Positions 1-9,195 of a stretch of 64,000 nt of DNA are shown piece after piece (within the stretch, counting starts at the first letter, position 1; every line of letters begins with the position of its first letter). Location of the stretch: positions 310,001 to 374,000 of the forward strand of contig NC_015681.1 in assembly GCF_000217795.1 (NCBI RefSeq), in the 5' to 3' direction. Source of the stretch: Thermodesulfatator indicus DSM 15286 (lineage in GTDB: Bacteria; Desulfobacterota; Thermodesulfobacteria; Thermodesulfobacteriales; Thermodesulfatatoraceae). A program made the translations under genes and the position numbers. The notes under the pieces were generated by a model. The model saw nothing but the letters and a program-made list of their open reading frames with translations, was not told the DNA's origin and did not search any database.

Positions 1-1414
1 CTACGCCTTTTATAACTCCCTTAGGAAACTTAGGCGGGACATAAACTTCCAGATCTCCGCGACCAATATTTTGGGTCAAAAGGTTAAGATGTTTGGGACC
101 AAGCTCGGCCAGCATAGCTGCTCTTATAGCCCGTGCCAAATGTCTTCCAGGAGTGGAGTGAAAAGCCTCAAGAGGTACCGGACCACCTACCAAAGAAGAA
201 AGTTTTTCTACAGCGTAATCTACCCATTTTTTAGTAAGCTCGTGACCCAAGGCGTAACCAACAAGCACCTGAGCCAGAGGGCCTACCTGCATAACTTCAC
301 CTTTAAAACGCGGAGCTTTAGACCAAGAATACTTACCATCAGGCTGAAAGTCAGTGTAATGCGGAACAGTCTCTTCTTCCCAAGGATGCTTGGTCCAATC
401 ACCTTCGTACCAGGAGTGTGCGATACACTCGGCTACGTTTTCACGGAAATAAGGATCTTTGAAGCTCTTAATCGGTTTTACGCCGGCCAGGTTACCATTG
501 AATATAGTTCCACCAGGAAGGTCAAAGGTTTCTCCTTTAGTGTCAAGAGGAAGATCAGGCACAGCCAGATAGTTCTTAACACCAGCCCCGTATTGAAGCC
601 AATCTTTATAAAGGGCACCTACAGCGATTACATCAGGGAGATAAACCTGATGGACAAATTTCTTTACTTCTTCAAAAAGCTTTTGGGCAAAAAGAATCCT
701 TTCCATATTAAGGGTGGCTTCGTTATCAGGATTAATGGCTAATGCCACTCCTCCTACTACTACTGTCTGGATATGCGGACTTTTACCGCCAAAAATAGCT
801 ACTATCTGGTTAGCTTTATATTGGTACTCAAGGGCCTCAAGATAATGAGAAACCGCCATTAAGTTTACTTCTGGCGGAAGCTTCATGGCCGGATGGCCCC
901 AGTAGCCATTTTCAAAGGGACCAAGCTGGCCACTGGCCACAAAGGCCTTTAATTTTTCCTGCACTTCACGAAAACGATTGACATTATTTCCTGGCCAGGG
1001 AGAAATGCTTTGGGCTAAATCTGCGGCCTTTTTGGGATCTGCCTCTAGAGCAGAAACCACATCTACCCAATCAAGAGCAGATAGGTGATAGAAATGGACG
1101 ATGTGGTCGTGCAAAGAGTGGGCCGCCATGATTACATTTCGCACATACTGAGCATTGATAGGAATTTCGAGATTTAGAGCGTCTTCCACGGCCCTTACCG
1201 AAGCTAGAGCGTGAACCGTGGTACAAACTCCACAAATACGTTGGACAAAAGCCCAGGCATCTTTGGGATCTTTGCCTTTTACTATGAGTTCTATTCCACG
1301 CCACATCTGGCCAGAAGACCAGGCGTTAGTAATCTGGCCTCCATCTACTTCTATATCAATACGTAAATGGCCTTCAATTCTGGTTACGGGGTCAATGGTA
1401 ACTTTATGGGCCAT
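1..1414 (-). CDS. hynB: [NiFe] hydrogenase large subunit (3' end outside window)
   Basis: Catalytic subunit that carries the Ni-Fe site and oxidises H2 in the periplasm together with the small subunit. Reading the minus strand from ATG at 1414 gives about 471 codons with no stop before the window edge, so the C-terminal part is missing. The N-terminus has the family opening TRIEGHLR and the L1 nickel motif RICGVC near residue 60; the second motif (DPCxxC) would lie beyond the edge. The start is 3 bases downstream of the small-subunit stop, with an AGGAGG-like site inside the end of that gene. Family assignment is firm; the exact subgroup is inferred from the partner's Tat signal. Confidence 0.95.
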   Translation of the reverse strand, partial: MAHKVTIDPVTRIEGHLRIDIEVDGGQITNAWSSGQMWRGIELIVKGKDPKDAWAFVQRICGVCTTVHALASVRAVEDALNLEIPINAQYVRNVIMAAHSLHDHIVHFYHLSALDWVDVVSALEADPKKAADLAQSISPWPGNNVNRFREVQEKLKAFVASGQLGPFENGYWGHPAMKLPPEVNLMAVSHYLEALEYQYKANQIVAIFGGKSPHIQTVVVGGVALAINPDNEATLNMERILFAQKLFEEVKKFVHQVYLPDVIAVGALYKDWLQYGAGVKNYLAVPDLPLDTKGETFDLPGGTIFNGNLAGVKPIKSFKDPYFRENVAECIAHSWYEGDWTKHPWEEETVPHYTDFQPDGKYSWSKAPRFKGEVMQVGPLAQVLVGYALGHELTKKWVDYAVEKLSSLVGGPVPLEAFHSTPGRHLARAIRAAMLAELGPKHLNLLTQNIGRGDLEVYVPPKFPKGVIKGV

Positions 1415-1417
1415 ACT

Positions 1418-2497
1418 TTATTCCTCCTCTTTTTCTTTTGTTACTACTTTTTTAACTACACCGGCCGCAGCGTGGACGGCAATACCTGCGGCAGCTGCTC
1501 CAAGGGCAAATTTACCAATACGTTCGGCCTGACCAACAATACCCATACCAGAAGGCACTTCGGTACCAGGCACATGCTCATAGAACGGAATCATGGTATC
1601 CCAGCAGTCTGGCTCTGTACAACCAATACAGCCATGACCAGCTGATACCGGCCAAACCCCAGCATCACAGAAACGGATTACCGGACAATTAGCATAGGTT
1701 ACAGGGCCTTTGCACCCGACCTTATAAAGACAATAGCCTTTCTTGTGGCCTTCATCGCCAAATTGCTCCACAAAGCGGCCTTCATCAAAGTGAGGACGGC
1801 GCTCACAATGATCATGAATTTTTCGCCCATAGGCAAATTTAGGACGCTTAAGATAATCAACCTCTGGGAGTTTATTGAAAGTAAGAATGTAAGCAATAGT
1901 GGCCAACAAATTATAACCATTTGGAGGACACCCAGGAACATTGATCAAAGGTTTGTCCTTAACTACATCAGATACTCCTACCACACCAGTAGGATTGGGC
2001 GAAGCTGCGGCCACTCCGCCAAAAGAAGCACAGGTACCATAGGCAATAACCATACTCGAGTGCTTGGCCACTTTTTTCAACAGTTCAAGAGTAGTGTGAC
2101 CAGAAATCTTGCAATAAATTCCTTTGTCTTTTAAGCTTACCCCGCCTTCCACCACACAAATCAGCTTGCCACTGTATTTTTCGAGAGCACGTTCAAGATT
2201 TTCTTCCGCCTGATGACCTGCAGCAGCCATAAGGGTTTCATGATATTCAAGAGAAATTAGATCAAGTATTAAACTTGCTACATCAGGATGAGAGGTTCGC
2301 AATAGAGCCTCAGTACAACCGGTACATTCTACCAAGTGGAGCCACACAACAGGTGGTCTTGCAGGATCTTTAAGAGCTGCCTCTACTTTAGAAATCATTG
2401 AGGATGGGAGCCCCATAGCTGCCGTAGCAATAGTGGCAGCTTTTAAAAAGTCCCTCCTCTTTAGTTTTAGAAGATCATTTGCTAGAAATCGATTCAT
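1418..2497 (-). CDS. hynA: [NiFe] hydrogenase small subunit, Tat-exported, C-terminally anchored
   Basis: Electron-transfer subunit holding the three Fe-S clusters of a periplasmic [NiFe] hydrogenase (359 aa). Near residue 14 there is a Tat signal (KRRDFLK) followed by a hydrophobic Ala-rich stretch. The mature part opens with the proximal-cluster motif ECTGC, and GHGCIGCTEPDC is seen further on. The last 30 residues hold an Ala/Gly-rich hydrophobic helix and a charged tail, as in membrane-anchored group 1 enzymes that pass electrons to a cytochrome b or c partner. A good ribosome site (AGGAGGCAGG) precedes the ATG. The large subunit follows directly, so the two are one operon. Confidence 0.95.
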   Translation of the reverse strand: MNRFLANDLLKLKRRDFLKAATIATAAMGLPSSMISKVEAALKDPARPPVVWLHLVECTGCTEALLRTSHPDVASLILDLISLEYHETLMAAAGHQAEENLERALEKYSGKLICVVEGGVSLKDKGIYCKISGHTTLELLKKVAKHSSMVIAYGTCASFGGVAAASPNPTGVVGVSDVVKDKPLINVPGCPPNGYNLLATIAYILTFNKLPEVDYLKRPKFAYGRKIHDHCERRPHFDEGRFVEQFGDEGHKKGYCLYKVGCKGPVTYANCPVIRFCDAGVWPVSAGHGCIGCTEPDCWDTMIPFYEHVPGTEVPSGMGIVGQAERIGKFALGAAAAGIAVHAAAGVVKKVVTKEKEEE

Positions 2498-2696
2498 ACC
2501 CTGCCTCCTAAATTAAGATTAGGATTTACTTAAATAAATTATTTTAATTTCAACTTTCAATTACATTTCACTATCTACTAACTATTCTTTCGTTATTTTA
2601 TAGGTTAAACTTTAAAAAAAGTAAAGCTATTTAATTCGTAATTTATAATGTTTTTTGATTACAGTATCGTCTATATTACTTTATAGGATTTAGTAT

Positions 2697-3194
2697 ATGA
2701 TAAGTGCTACCATAATAGGATTAGATAACATCTTATTCCAAGATGAGGGTTTTGGGGTACATTTAATTAAATTTTTAAAGAAAAATTATTCTTTTCCTGA
2801 GGGTTTTACTTTGATAGACGGTGGTTGCGCAGGCCTTTCTTTAATTAATTTAATACGTGATAAAGACTTGGTCTTTATAGTAGATGTTTATCTATCTGAT
2901 AGTCCGCCTGGAACTCTAAAAGTTTTTTCCTGGGAAGAAATAGAAAATTTAGGCGGGCAACATTTTGCCTCTGTACACCAGTTTGGAGTAAAAGACGCCT
3001 TAGGATTAGCCAGGCTTTACCATATAAGACCCAAAACATTTAAAGCCTATGCTGTAGTTCCTGAAAGCATGGAACTTGGTACAGAACTAAGTCCTACTCT
3101 AAGAAAAAATCTTCCTTTAATTGCCGAAAGAATCGTTAAAGACTTAAGAGAATTAAATTTTGTTATAAGAGAGGAAAACAGCTTATGTGTTTAG
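2697..3194 (+). CDS. hynD: Hydrogenase maturation protease (HyaD/HybD family)
   Basis: Endopeptidase that clips the C-terminal tail of the hydrogenase large subunit after nickel insertion (165 aa). It shows the family N-terminal signature as GLDNILFQDEGFGVH, the Glu being the expected first nickel ligand. An Asp in FIVDVYL near residue 63 and a His in ASVHQFG near residue 95 fit the other two ligands. The usual GxGN is GLDN here, a small departure. It is transcribed away from the hydrogenase structural genes and its end overlaps hypC by 10 bases, heading the hyp operon. Being beside a single hydrogenase, it is probably specific for HynB. Confidence 0.9.
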   Translation: MISATIIGLDNILFQDEGFGVHLIKFLKKNYSFPEGFTLIDGGCAGLSLINLIRDKDLVFIVDVYLSDSPPGTLKVFSWEEIENLGGQHFASVHQFGVKDALGLARLYHIRPKTFKAYAVVPESMELGTELSPTLRKNLPLIAERIVKDLRELNFVIREENSLCV

Positions 3195-3415
3195 GCGTAC
3201 CGATGAAGCTTATTGAAATAAACTACCCTATAGGCATTGCTGAAGCTGAGGGTGTAAGGAGAGAGATAAACTTACAATTACTTCCTCAAGAAGAAATAAA
3301 AGTTGGCGACTATGTAATTGTTCACGTAGGTTTTGCTATTCAAAAAATGTCTCCAGAAGAAGCCGAAGAGACCTGGCGCCTTTTAAAGCAGGTGATGGAA
3401 CAAAGATATGCATGA
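3185..3415 (+). CDS. hypC: Hydrogenase maturation chaperone HypC
   Basis: Small chaperone (76 aa) that, with HypD, carries the Fe(CN)2CO unit to the hydrogenase large subunit. It begins MCLGVPMKL; the Cys after the start Met is the essential iron-binding residue of the family. The middle part has the typical small beta-barrel pattern (VGDYVIVHVGFAIQKM). Its start lies within the end of hynD and its end overlaps hypA, so translation is probably coupled. No hypD or hypE is found in this window; both would have to be encoded elsewhere. Confidence 0.95.
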   Translation: MCLGVPMKLIEINYPIGIAEAEGVRREINLQLLPQEEIKVGDYVIVHVGFAIQKMSPEEAEETWRLLKQVMEQRYA

Positions 3416-3758
3416 GACTTCTCTTGTAATAGCCATGTGTACCCAAATAGAAGAGATGGTCAAGGCTCAAAATGCCCAAAAAGTGGTTTCTATCACTGTT
3501 CGCGTGGGAGAATTTTCAGGTGTTGAAGAAGAGGCCTTTAGTTTTGCCTTTGAAGTATATAAAAAAGAACACCCTCTTTTTAAAGAAGCGGTTTTAAAAC
3601 TGGAAAAAGTACCTGCCCTTAAAAGATGCCTCAATTGCGGGGAAGAATTTAGCTATTTTCAACAAAGGGTCTGCCCTCGTTGCCAGAAAGAAGAAATAAT
3701 CTACACTGGTGGCGAAGAACTAGAAATTGCCAAACTTGAACTTTTAGTGGAGGATTAA
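3408..3758 (+). CDS. hypA: Hydrogenase nickel-insertion protein HypA
   Basis: Nickel-binding metallochaperone (116 aa) that works with HypB. The N-terminus MHETS contains the conserved His that binds nickel next to the start Met. The zinc-binding loop is seen as CLNC followed about 17 residues later by CPRC (residues 69-90). It overlaps hypC by 8 bases and is separated from hypB by 2 bases, consistent with the two being made together. Length is normal for the family. Confidence 0.95.
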   Translation: MHETSLVIAMCTQIEEMVKAQNAQKVVSITVRVGEFSGVEEEAFSFAFEVYKKEHPLFKEAVLKLEKVPALKRCLNCGEEFSYFQQRVCPRCQKEEIIYTGGEELEIAKLELLVED

Positions 3759-3760
3759 AA

Positions 3761-4438
3761 ATGTGTGAACACTGTGGTTGTAACCAAAGAAGTCAAGAAA
3801 TCACCCTTGAAAAACAAATTCTTGCCGAAAACGATCTTATCGCCCAGAAAAACCGAGCTCATTTCCGGGAAAAAGGTATAAAAGTTATAAATTTGATCAG
3901 TTCGCCTGGTTCTGGGAAGACAACTCTCCTTGAAGCCACCATAGATGCCTTAGGTAAAGAAATCCCCCTAGCCGTTATTGAAGGAGACCCGGAGACAGAA
4001 CGCGATGCCGAACGCATTCGCCAAAAGGGTGTTCCTGCTATCCAGGTAACCACCGGTGGGGCCTGCCATCTTGACGCGCGCATGGTGCACCGAGCTTACC
4101 ATCAGCTTGAAGAAAACAACTTTAAACTTCTTTTCATAGAAAACGTAGGCAATCTTCTTTGTCCTTCTTCTTTTGATCTTGGTGAAGATTTAAGAGTAGT
4201 ATTGGTCTCAGTACCAGAAGGGTCAGATAAACCTGCCAAATATCCGGCATCTTTTTACAAGGCCCACGTTTTCCTTATAACCAAGATAGATCTGCTGCCT
4301 TACTTTGACTTTGATCTTGAAGAGGCCGCTAAATTGGCTCGTCAGGTGAATCCGAATATTAAAATTATTCCGGTCTCCGCCAAGACCAGAGAAGGAATGG
4401 CCCTGTGGCTGGACACACTAAAGGCCTTAGTATCATAG
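3761..4438 (+). CDS. hypB: Hydrogenase nickel-incorporation GTPase HypB
   Basis: GTPase (225 aa) that drives nickel delivery to the hydrogenase precursor. The N-terminal MCEHCGC gives a compact high-affinity nickel site; there is no long His-rich tail, so little nickel storage is expected. The P-loop is SSPGSGKTTL near residue 47, followed by EGDPET and the G4-like TKIDLLPY. The start of hypF lies 34 bases inside its 3' end. Confidence 0.95.
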   Translation: MCEHCGCNQRSQEITLEKQILAENDLIAQKNRAHFREKGIKVINLISSPGSGKTTLLEATIDALGKEIPLAVIEGDPETERDAERIRQKGVPAIQVTTGGACHLDARMVHRAYHQLEENNFKLLFIENVGNLLCPSSFDLGEDLRVVLVSVPEGSDKPAKYPASFYKAHVFLITKIDLLPYFDFDLEEAAKLARQVNPNIKIIPVSAKTREGMALWLDTLKALVS

Positions 4439-6711
4439 TTAAAGGGGTTGTTCAGGGCGTAGGGTTTAGGCCCTTTGTTTATCGCCTGGCTAAAAAGCTG
4501 AACCTTTCGGGAAATATACGTAACACCGGTAAAGGCGTCCTTATAAATGTCTGGGGAGAAGAAAACCAACTAGAAGATTTTATTAAAGGCTTAAAAGAAG
4601 AAGCCCCACCCCTTGCTCGTTTAGAAAAAATAATCACCAGCCCTATAAACGGGACCCCGCCTGCAAAATTTGAGGTCCTTGAAAGCGAAGCCGGCCCAAA
4701 GCAAGCTAAAATTCCCGCTGATGTGGCCACCTGTGAGGCCTGTCTAGCCGAACTTTTTGATCCGCAAGATCGCCGGTATCGCTATCCTTTTATTAATTGC
4801 ACAGATTGCGGCCCAAGATTTAGCGTAATTCTTGACTTACCTTATGACCGCGTAAAAACTACCATGCACGTCTTTCCTATGTGCCCAGAGTGCCTTGCGG
4901 AATACCAAAATCCCGAAAACCGCCGTTTTCACGCCGAGCCAAACGCCTGCCCGGTATGCGGCCCCCAAATATGGCTGGTTGATAAAGACGGTAATAAAAT
5001 ACACGCCGAAGATCCCGTAACCTATGCCATAGAAGCCATCAAACAAGGGAAAATAGTGGCCTTAAGAGGGCTTGGCGGCTTTCTTCTAGCCTGTGACGCT
5101 ACTAACGAAAAGACAGTTAAACTTCTTAGGTACCGTAAAAAAAGGCCCCGAAAACCCTTTGCTATCATGGTAAAAGATCTTGAAAGTGCTGAGAGCTTAG
5201 CCTTTTTAAGCGATAACGAAAAAGAAATTCTAACTTCTCCGAAAAGGCCTATAGTTCTTGCCAAAAGAAAACTTGCCTCCCCTCTTCCTGAAGAAATAGC
5301 GCCTGGGCTTGAATTTATAGGCCTAATGCTACCTTATACCCCATTACATCACCTTATTTTAAAAGAAGGGAACTTTTTGGCCCTGGTAATGACAAGCGGC
5401 AACCTTTCAGGTGAGCCCCTTTGTGTTACCAATGATGAGGCCTTGCGAAGGCTCTCACATATTGCTGATCTTTTCCTCTTCCACAACCGCGAAATAGTTC
5501 AGGGCATAGATGATTCCGTAGTTCGTGTTATAGCAGGGAAGCCTCGTCTCATAAGGCGAGCCCGCGGCTATGTACCAGAGCCTCTACCCTTTACCTGCGA
5601 AACCAAAAAATTTTTTGCCTTTGGAGCCCATCTAAAAAACACATTTACCCTTACTCGTGGTAAAGAGGCTTTCATTTCCCAGCACATAGGAGATCTTGAA
5701 GATCTTGAAACCCTAAACTTTTTTCAAAAAGCACTAATGCACTTTGAAAATTTATTAGACATTAAGCCCGAAGTTCTTGTTTGCGATTTACACCCGGGCT
5801 ATTTGAGCACGCAGCTTGCTGAAGAAAGAGCTAAAAAGGCCCAGATCCCTTTGATTAAGGTCCAGCACCATGTGGCCCATGCGGCAGCGGTTGCCGGGGA
5901 GTTTGGCCTTGAGCCGCCCTTTCTGGCTCTAATTCTTGATGGCTTAGGCTTAGGAGATGATGGCACCCTCTGGGGGGGCGAACTTTTAAAAATAGAAAGA
6001 GGGCAATATGAACACCTTGGACATCTCTTTCCCGTAAAACAACCTGGTGGTGACGCCGCCTCTCGTGAGGCCTGGCGCATGCTTCTCGCCTACCTTTACG
6101 AAATTTATGGCGAGAAAACCTCAGAAATCGCCAAAAAATTACTCCCTAAAACTTATCACGAAAAAATTCCTCTTGTCTTAAAAATGCTTGAAGGAAACAT
6201 TAATGCCCCCATAACCACCAGTACCGGAAGGCTCTTTGACGCCTGTGCCGCCTTGCTTGGTATATGCTTTGAGCAGACTTTCGAAGGAGAAGCCCCCATG
6301 CTCCTTGAAAGCCTGGCCTTGAAAACAAAAAAGTCCCCTATTTTTTCTTCTAGCTTGTTTAGAAGCAAAAAGTTAGTCCTTGATACCAGGGCTTTAATAA
6401 AAGACCTGTTAGAAAATTTGGACTCTTTTTCCAAAGAAGAATTGGCTCTAAGCTTTCATTTATCCCTGGCCCATGGCTTAAAAGAAATGTTAGTCTCGGC
6501 CTCTCGAAAAACAAAACTTAAAAATATAGTTTTTTCGGGAGGGGTTTTTCAGAACAAAATTCTTGCTGAAGCCCTGATAAATTTTCTCAGAAAAGAAGGT
6601 CTAAAAGTTTATTTCCCAGAAAAACTTCCGGTAAACGATGGAGCCATTTCTTATGGCCAAGCAGTTTGGGCCTCCTGGATTTATGAAAGAGGTTTAGCAA
6701 AACAGTCGTAA
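4405..6711 (+). CDS. hypF: Carbamoyltransferase HypF
   Basis: Makes the thiocarbamate on HypE that becomes the CN ligands of the [NiFe] site (768 aa, normal length). In order: an acylphosphatase domain (VVQGVGFRPF, residues 14-23), two zinc fingers (CEAC...CTDC and CPEC...CPVC, about 109-190), a YrdC-like adenylation domain (about 200-380), and a Kae1-like carbamoyltransferase domain with the metal-binding HHVAHAAA near residue 490. The start is GTG at 4405, inside hypB. It is the last gene of the hyp operon and overlaps the convergent rimO by about 30 bases. Confidence 0.95.
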   Translation: MAGHTKGLSIIVKGVVQGVGFRPFVYRLAKKLNLSGNIRNTGKGVLINVWGEENQLEDFIKGLKEEAPPLARLEKIITSPINGTPPAKFEVLESEAGPKQAKIPADVATCEACLAELFDPQDRRYRYPFINCTDCGPRFSVILDLPYDRVKTTMHVFPMCPECLAEYQNPENRRFHAEPNACPVCGPQIWLVDKDGNKIHAEDPVTYAIEAIKQGKIVALRGLGGFLLACDATNEKTVKLLRYRKKRPRKPFAIMVKDLESAESLAFLSDNEKEILTSPKRPIVLAKRKLASPLPEEIAPGLEFIGLMLPYTPLHHLILKEGNFLALVMTSGNLSGEPLCVTNDEALRRLSHIADLFLFHNREIVQGIDDSVVRVIAGKPRLIRRARGYVPEPLPFTCETKKFFAFGAHLKNTFTLTRGKEAFISQHIGDLEDLETLNFFQKALMHFENLLDIKPEVLVCDLHPGYLSTQLAEERAKKAQIPLIKVQHHVAHAAAVAGEFGLEPPFLALILDGLGLGDDGTLWGGELLKIERGQYEHLGHLFPVKQPGGDAASREAWRMLLAYLYEIYGEKTSEIAKKLLPKTYHEKIPLVLKMLEGNINAPITTSTGRLFDACAALLGICFEQTFEGEAPMLLESLALKTKKSPIFSSSLFRSKKLVLDTRALIKDLLENLDSFSKEELALSFHLSLAHGLKEMLVSASRKTKLKNIVFSGGVFQNKILAEALINFLRKEGLKVYFPEKLPVNDGAISYGQAVWASWIYERGLAKQS

Positions 6712-7964
6712 ACGTCAGTACTTACAATTTTTACCGGGACAATATCGCCCACCGTGGCTTCTCCTTCCACATAAGTTATACCGTCAATTTCAGGGGCCTG
6801 AAAACAAGCATGGCCAACAAGACGCCCTTCTTCGTCCACCCCTTCGATTAAAACTTCGGTAGTATCTCCCAAACGCTTGGCTAAACGTTTTTGAGAAATC
6901 TCCTGCTGAAGCTTCATTACCTCGTGGAAACGAGCCTTTTTCTCTTCTTCAGAAATCTGGCCTGGCATTTTGGCAGCCAGAGTACCTTCTTCTGGTGAAT
7001 AAATAAAAGCCCCCAGATGGTCAAACTGAGCCACTTTCAGAAATTCGAGCAGAATCTCGAAATCTCTTTCCGTCTCTCCGGGAAAACCAACAATTATACT
7101 GGTTCTAATGGCGGCTTCTTTAGAAGCCCCGCGAATTTGCTCAATAAGAGACAATATTTTTTTGGGATCAGCTAAACGCCTCATTTTTTTGAGAATTTCA
7201 GGACTGGCATGCTGAATAGGTATGTCAAAGTAAGGGCAAATGGATTTTTCCATCAAAACAACCTCAATAATTTCTTCGCTAAGGCCATCTGGATAAAGAT
7301 AAAGGAGCCTTAACCAGTAAGGGGAGACCTCTTTTACCAGGCGACGCAAAAGAGACGCCAGTTTAGGCTTTCCTTGGTCTTTACCGTAAGCGGTGACATC
7401 CTGCCCTACCAAAATTATCTCCTGCACTCCCTGAGCCACCAAATTCTTTGCCTCTTCAAGGATTATTCCCTCAGGTACACTACGGAGAGGCCCTCTTATA
7501 CGCGGAATAGTACAAAAAGAACAAGCATGGCTACATCCCTCAGTTATCTTGAGATAGGCACAAAAAGGATTTTCTGTAAGAAGACGTCGAGGAGTTTCTC
7601 TCCCTTCAAAACGTAGGCAATATCTATCTTGTGAGAAAATAACTTCAGGTGAACGGTAAGCCTCAATCCCTATAAATTGATCCACCTCTGGCAACTCATC
7701 TAAAAGCGATTCGCGATAGCGGGTAACAAGGCAGCCGCCCACCACCAAGCGCTGGCCTTCTTTTTTTTGCTCAGCTAATTCAAAAATAACATCAAGGGAT
7801 TCTTCCACTGCCTCGCGAATGAAAGCACAAGTGTTTACGTAAAGGATTTCAGCCTCTTCGGGATCGAGAACAATGGTGACCCCTCTTTCTTTGAGCTCGG
7901 CCAAAAACTTTTCCGCATCAACACGGTTTTTGGGACATCCTAGAAGGACGGGATAAATTTTCAT
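6681..7964 (-). CDS. rimO: Ribosomal protein S12 methylthiotransferase RimO
   Basis: Radical SAM enzyme that adds a methylthio group to the conserved Asp of ribosomal protein S12 (427 aa). The N-terminal UPF0004 domain has Cys in LLGCPKNRVD, VNTCAF and GGCLVTRY, binding the auxiliary cluster. The radical SAM motif is CSHACSFC near residue 147, and a C-terminal TRAM domain follows. LGCPKN, rather than the MiaB pattern, marks it as RimO. It begins 4 bases after panD, as the last gene of the ldt-panC-panD-rimO run. The link with pantothenate genes is positional only. Confidence 0.93.
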   Translation of the reverse strand: MKIYPVLLGCPKNRVDAEKFLAELKERGVTIVLDPEEAEILYVNTCAFIREAVEESLDVIFELAEQKKEGQRLVVGGCLVTRYRESLLDELPEVDQFIGIEAYRSPEVIFSQDRYCLRFEGRETPRRLLTENPFCAYLKITEGCSHACSFCTIPRIRGPLRSVPEGIILEEAKNLVAQGVQEIILVGQDVTAYGKDQGKPKLASLLRRLVKEVSPYWLRLLYLYPDGLSEEIIEVVLMEKSICPYFDIPIQHASPEILKKMRRLADPKKILSLIEQIRGASKEAAIRTSIIVGFPGETERDFEILLEFLKVAQFDHLGAFIYSPEEGTLAAKMPGQISEEEKKARFHEVMKLQQEISQKRLAKRLGDTTEVLIEGVDEEGRLVGHACFQAPEIDGITYVEGEATVGDIVPVKIVSTDVYDCFAKPLS

Positions 7965-7968
7965 TGAA

Positions 7969-8343
7969 TTATTCTTTTACAGGCAGGTCTTTTTCCTGAA
8001 GGATATTATTATCATTATCAACATAAACAAGCCTTACCGAAGCCCTTTCAATTTCTTCGGGCCTAAGCCAGTGATAAGAAACCACAATCAAGCGATCGCC
8101 GACTTCTCCTTTACGAGCCGCAGCCCCATTCAAACAGACTTCTTTGCTCCCCCACTCGCCCTTGATGACGTAAGTTTCAAAACGCTCACCATTTTCTAAG
8201 TTATAAACCCAGATGCTCTCAAAAGGCTCAAGGCCAGCGGCAATCATAAAACGAGGATCAAGGGTAAGACTCCCTTCGTATTCTAAATTTTTTGCCGTAA
8301 CCCGCACCGTATGTAATTTTGAACGTAAAAATTTGCGCCACAT
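7969..8343 (-). CDS. panD: Aspartate 1-decarboxylase PanD
   Basis: Pyruvoyl enzyme making beta-alanine for pantothenate and CoA. The self-cleavage site is Gly-Ser in EYEGSLTLD, near residue 25, the Ser becoming the pyruvoyl group. NGAAAR and GDRLIVVSY are typical of the family. I place the start at ATG 8343 (MWRKFLRSKLH), 4 bases after the panC stop. A TTG at 8358 would add five residues and overlap panC; neither has a strong ribosome site. A C-terminal extension of about 15 residues runs beyond the usual end. It sits next to panC, giving both branches of pantothenate synthesis. Confidence 0.9.
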   Translation of the reverse strand: MWRKFLRSKLHTVRVTAKNLEYEGSLTLDPRFMIAAGLEPFESIWVYNLENGERFETYVIKGEWGSKEVCLNGAAARKGEVGDRLIVVSYHWLRPEEIERASVRLVYVDNDNNILQEKDLPVKE

Positions 8344-8347
8344 AGAC

Positions 8348-9193
8348 TTAAGGTTCAATAATCATGTTGTCTATTAACCGAGCCTTGCCTATAAATACGG
8401 CTAGAGCTAGAAGAGTTGGCTCAGTAATCTCCCTTACTTCTATTAGGTGTTCTGGGTCTCTAAATTCGATATAGTCCACTTTAGTATAAGGATGAGACAA
8501 GATAAATTCTTCGAGCTCCTTTTGCAAAATATTTGTATCCTTTAATCCCTTTTTTACCTTCTCTTTTGCTAAGCAAAGGGCCTTGTATAAGCAAACTGCT
8601 GACTTTCTTTCCTCAGGGGAGAGATAGATATTTCGCGAGCTCATGGCCAGGCCATCTTTTTCGCGCACAATAGGATGGCCAACTATCTCCACATCAAGGT
8701 TTAAATCTGCAATCATGCGTTTAACAACTAAAAACTGCTGATAATCTTTTAAGCCAAAAACCGCTAAATGGGGCTTTACAATATTAAAGAGTTTGAGACA
8801 AACGGTAGCCACTCCTTTAAAGTGCCCCGGGCGCTTGGCCCCACACAAAGGCTTACTAAGCTCGGTTACCTCTACATAAGTCTGGTAAACTTGAGGATAC
8901 ATATCCTTGGCATTAGGAGCAAAGACTACGTCCACCCCCACTTCTTGAGCAAGGCTGGCATCTCGTTCAAGGTCTCGCGGATATTCTTTTAAGTCTTCCT
9001 GAGGGCCAAATTGTATAGGATTTACAAAAATGCTTACCACTACCTTATTCGCCAGGGTTTTAGCCTTGCGCATAAGAGCAAGATGCCCTTCATGAAAATA
9101 TCCCATAGTGGGTACCAAGGCAATTCTTACCCCGTTTTTGCGAGCGTTTTCGCTCCAGATCTTCATTTGTGAAACTTCTTTTATTAGTCGAAT
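8348..9193 (-). CDS. panC: Pantothenate synthetase PanC, apparent ATT start codon
   Basis: Joins pantoate and beta-alanine using ATP. The ATP motif PTMGYFHEGHLAL, FVNPIQFGPQED, GHFKGV and MSSRN all match the family. The first ATG (9166) would remove the normal opening strand. In-frame codons upstream read I/M-R-L-I-K-E-V-S-Q-M-K-I-W, which aligns with the usual N-terminus (MRxIxxxxEMK). The only reasonable initiator there is ATT at 9193, placed 6 bases after a perfect AGGAGG. That gives 282 codons including the start, the usual length. The preceding gene's TAA stop lies between the ribosome site and ATT, suggesting coupled translation. Confidence 0.88.
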   Translation of the reverse strand: MRLIKEVSQMKIWSENARKNGVRIALVPTMGYFHEGHLALMRKAKTLANKVVVSIFVNPIQFGPQEDLKEYPRDLERDASLAQEVGVDVVFAPNAKDMYPQVYQTYVEVTELSKPLCGAKRPGHFKGVATVCLKLFNIVKPHLAVFGLKDYQQFLVVKRMIADLNLDVEIVGHPIVREKDGLAMSSRNIYLSPEERKSAVCLYKALCLAKEKVKKGLKDTNILQKELEEFILSHPYTKVDYIEFRDPEHLIEVREITEPTLLALAVFIGKARLIDNMIIEP

Positions 9194-9195
9194 GG

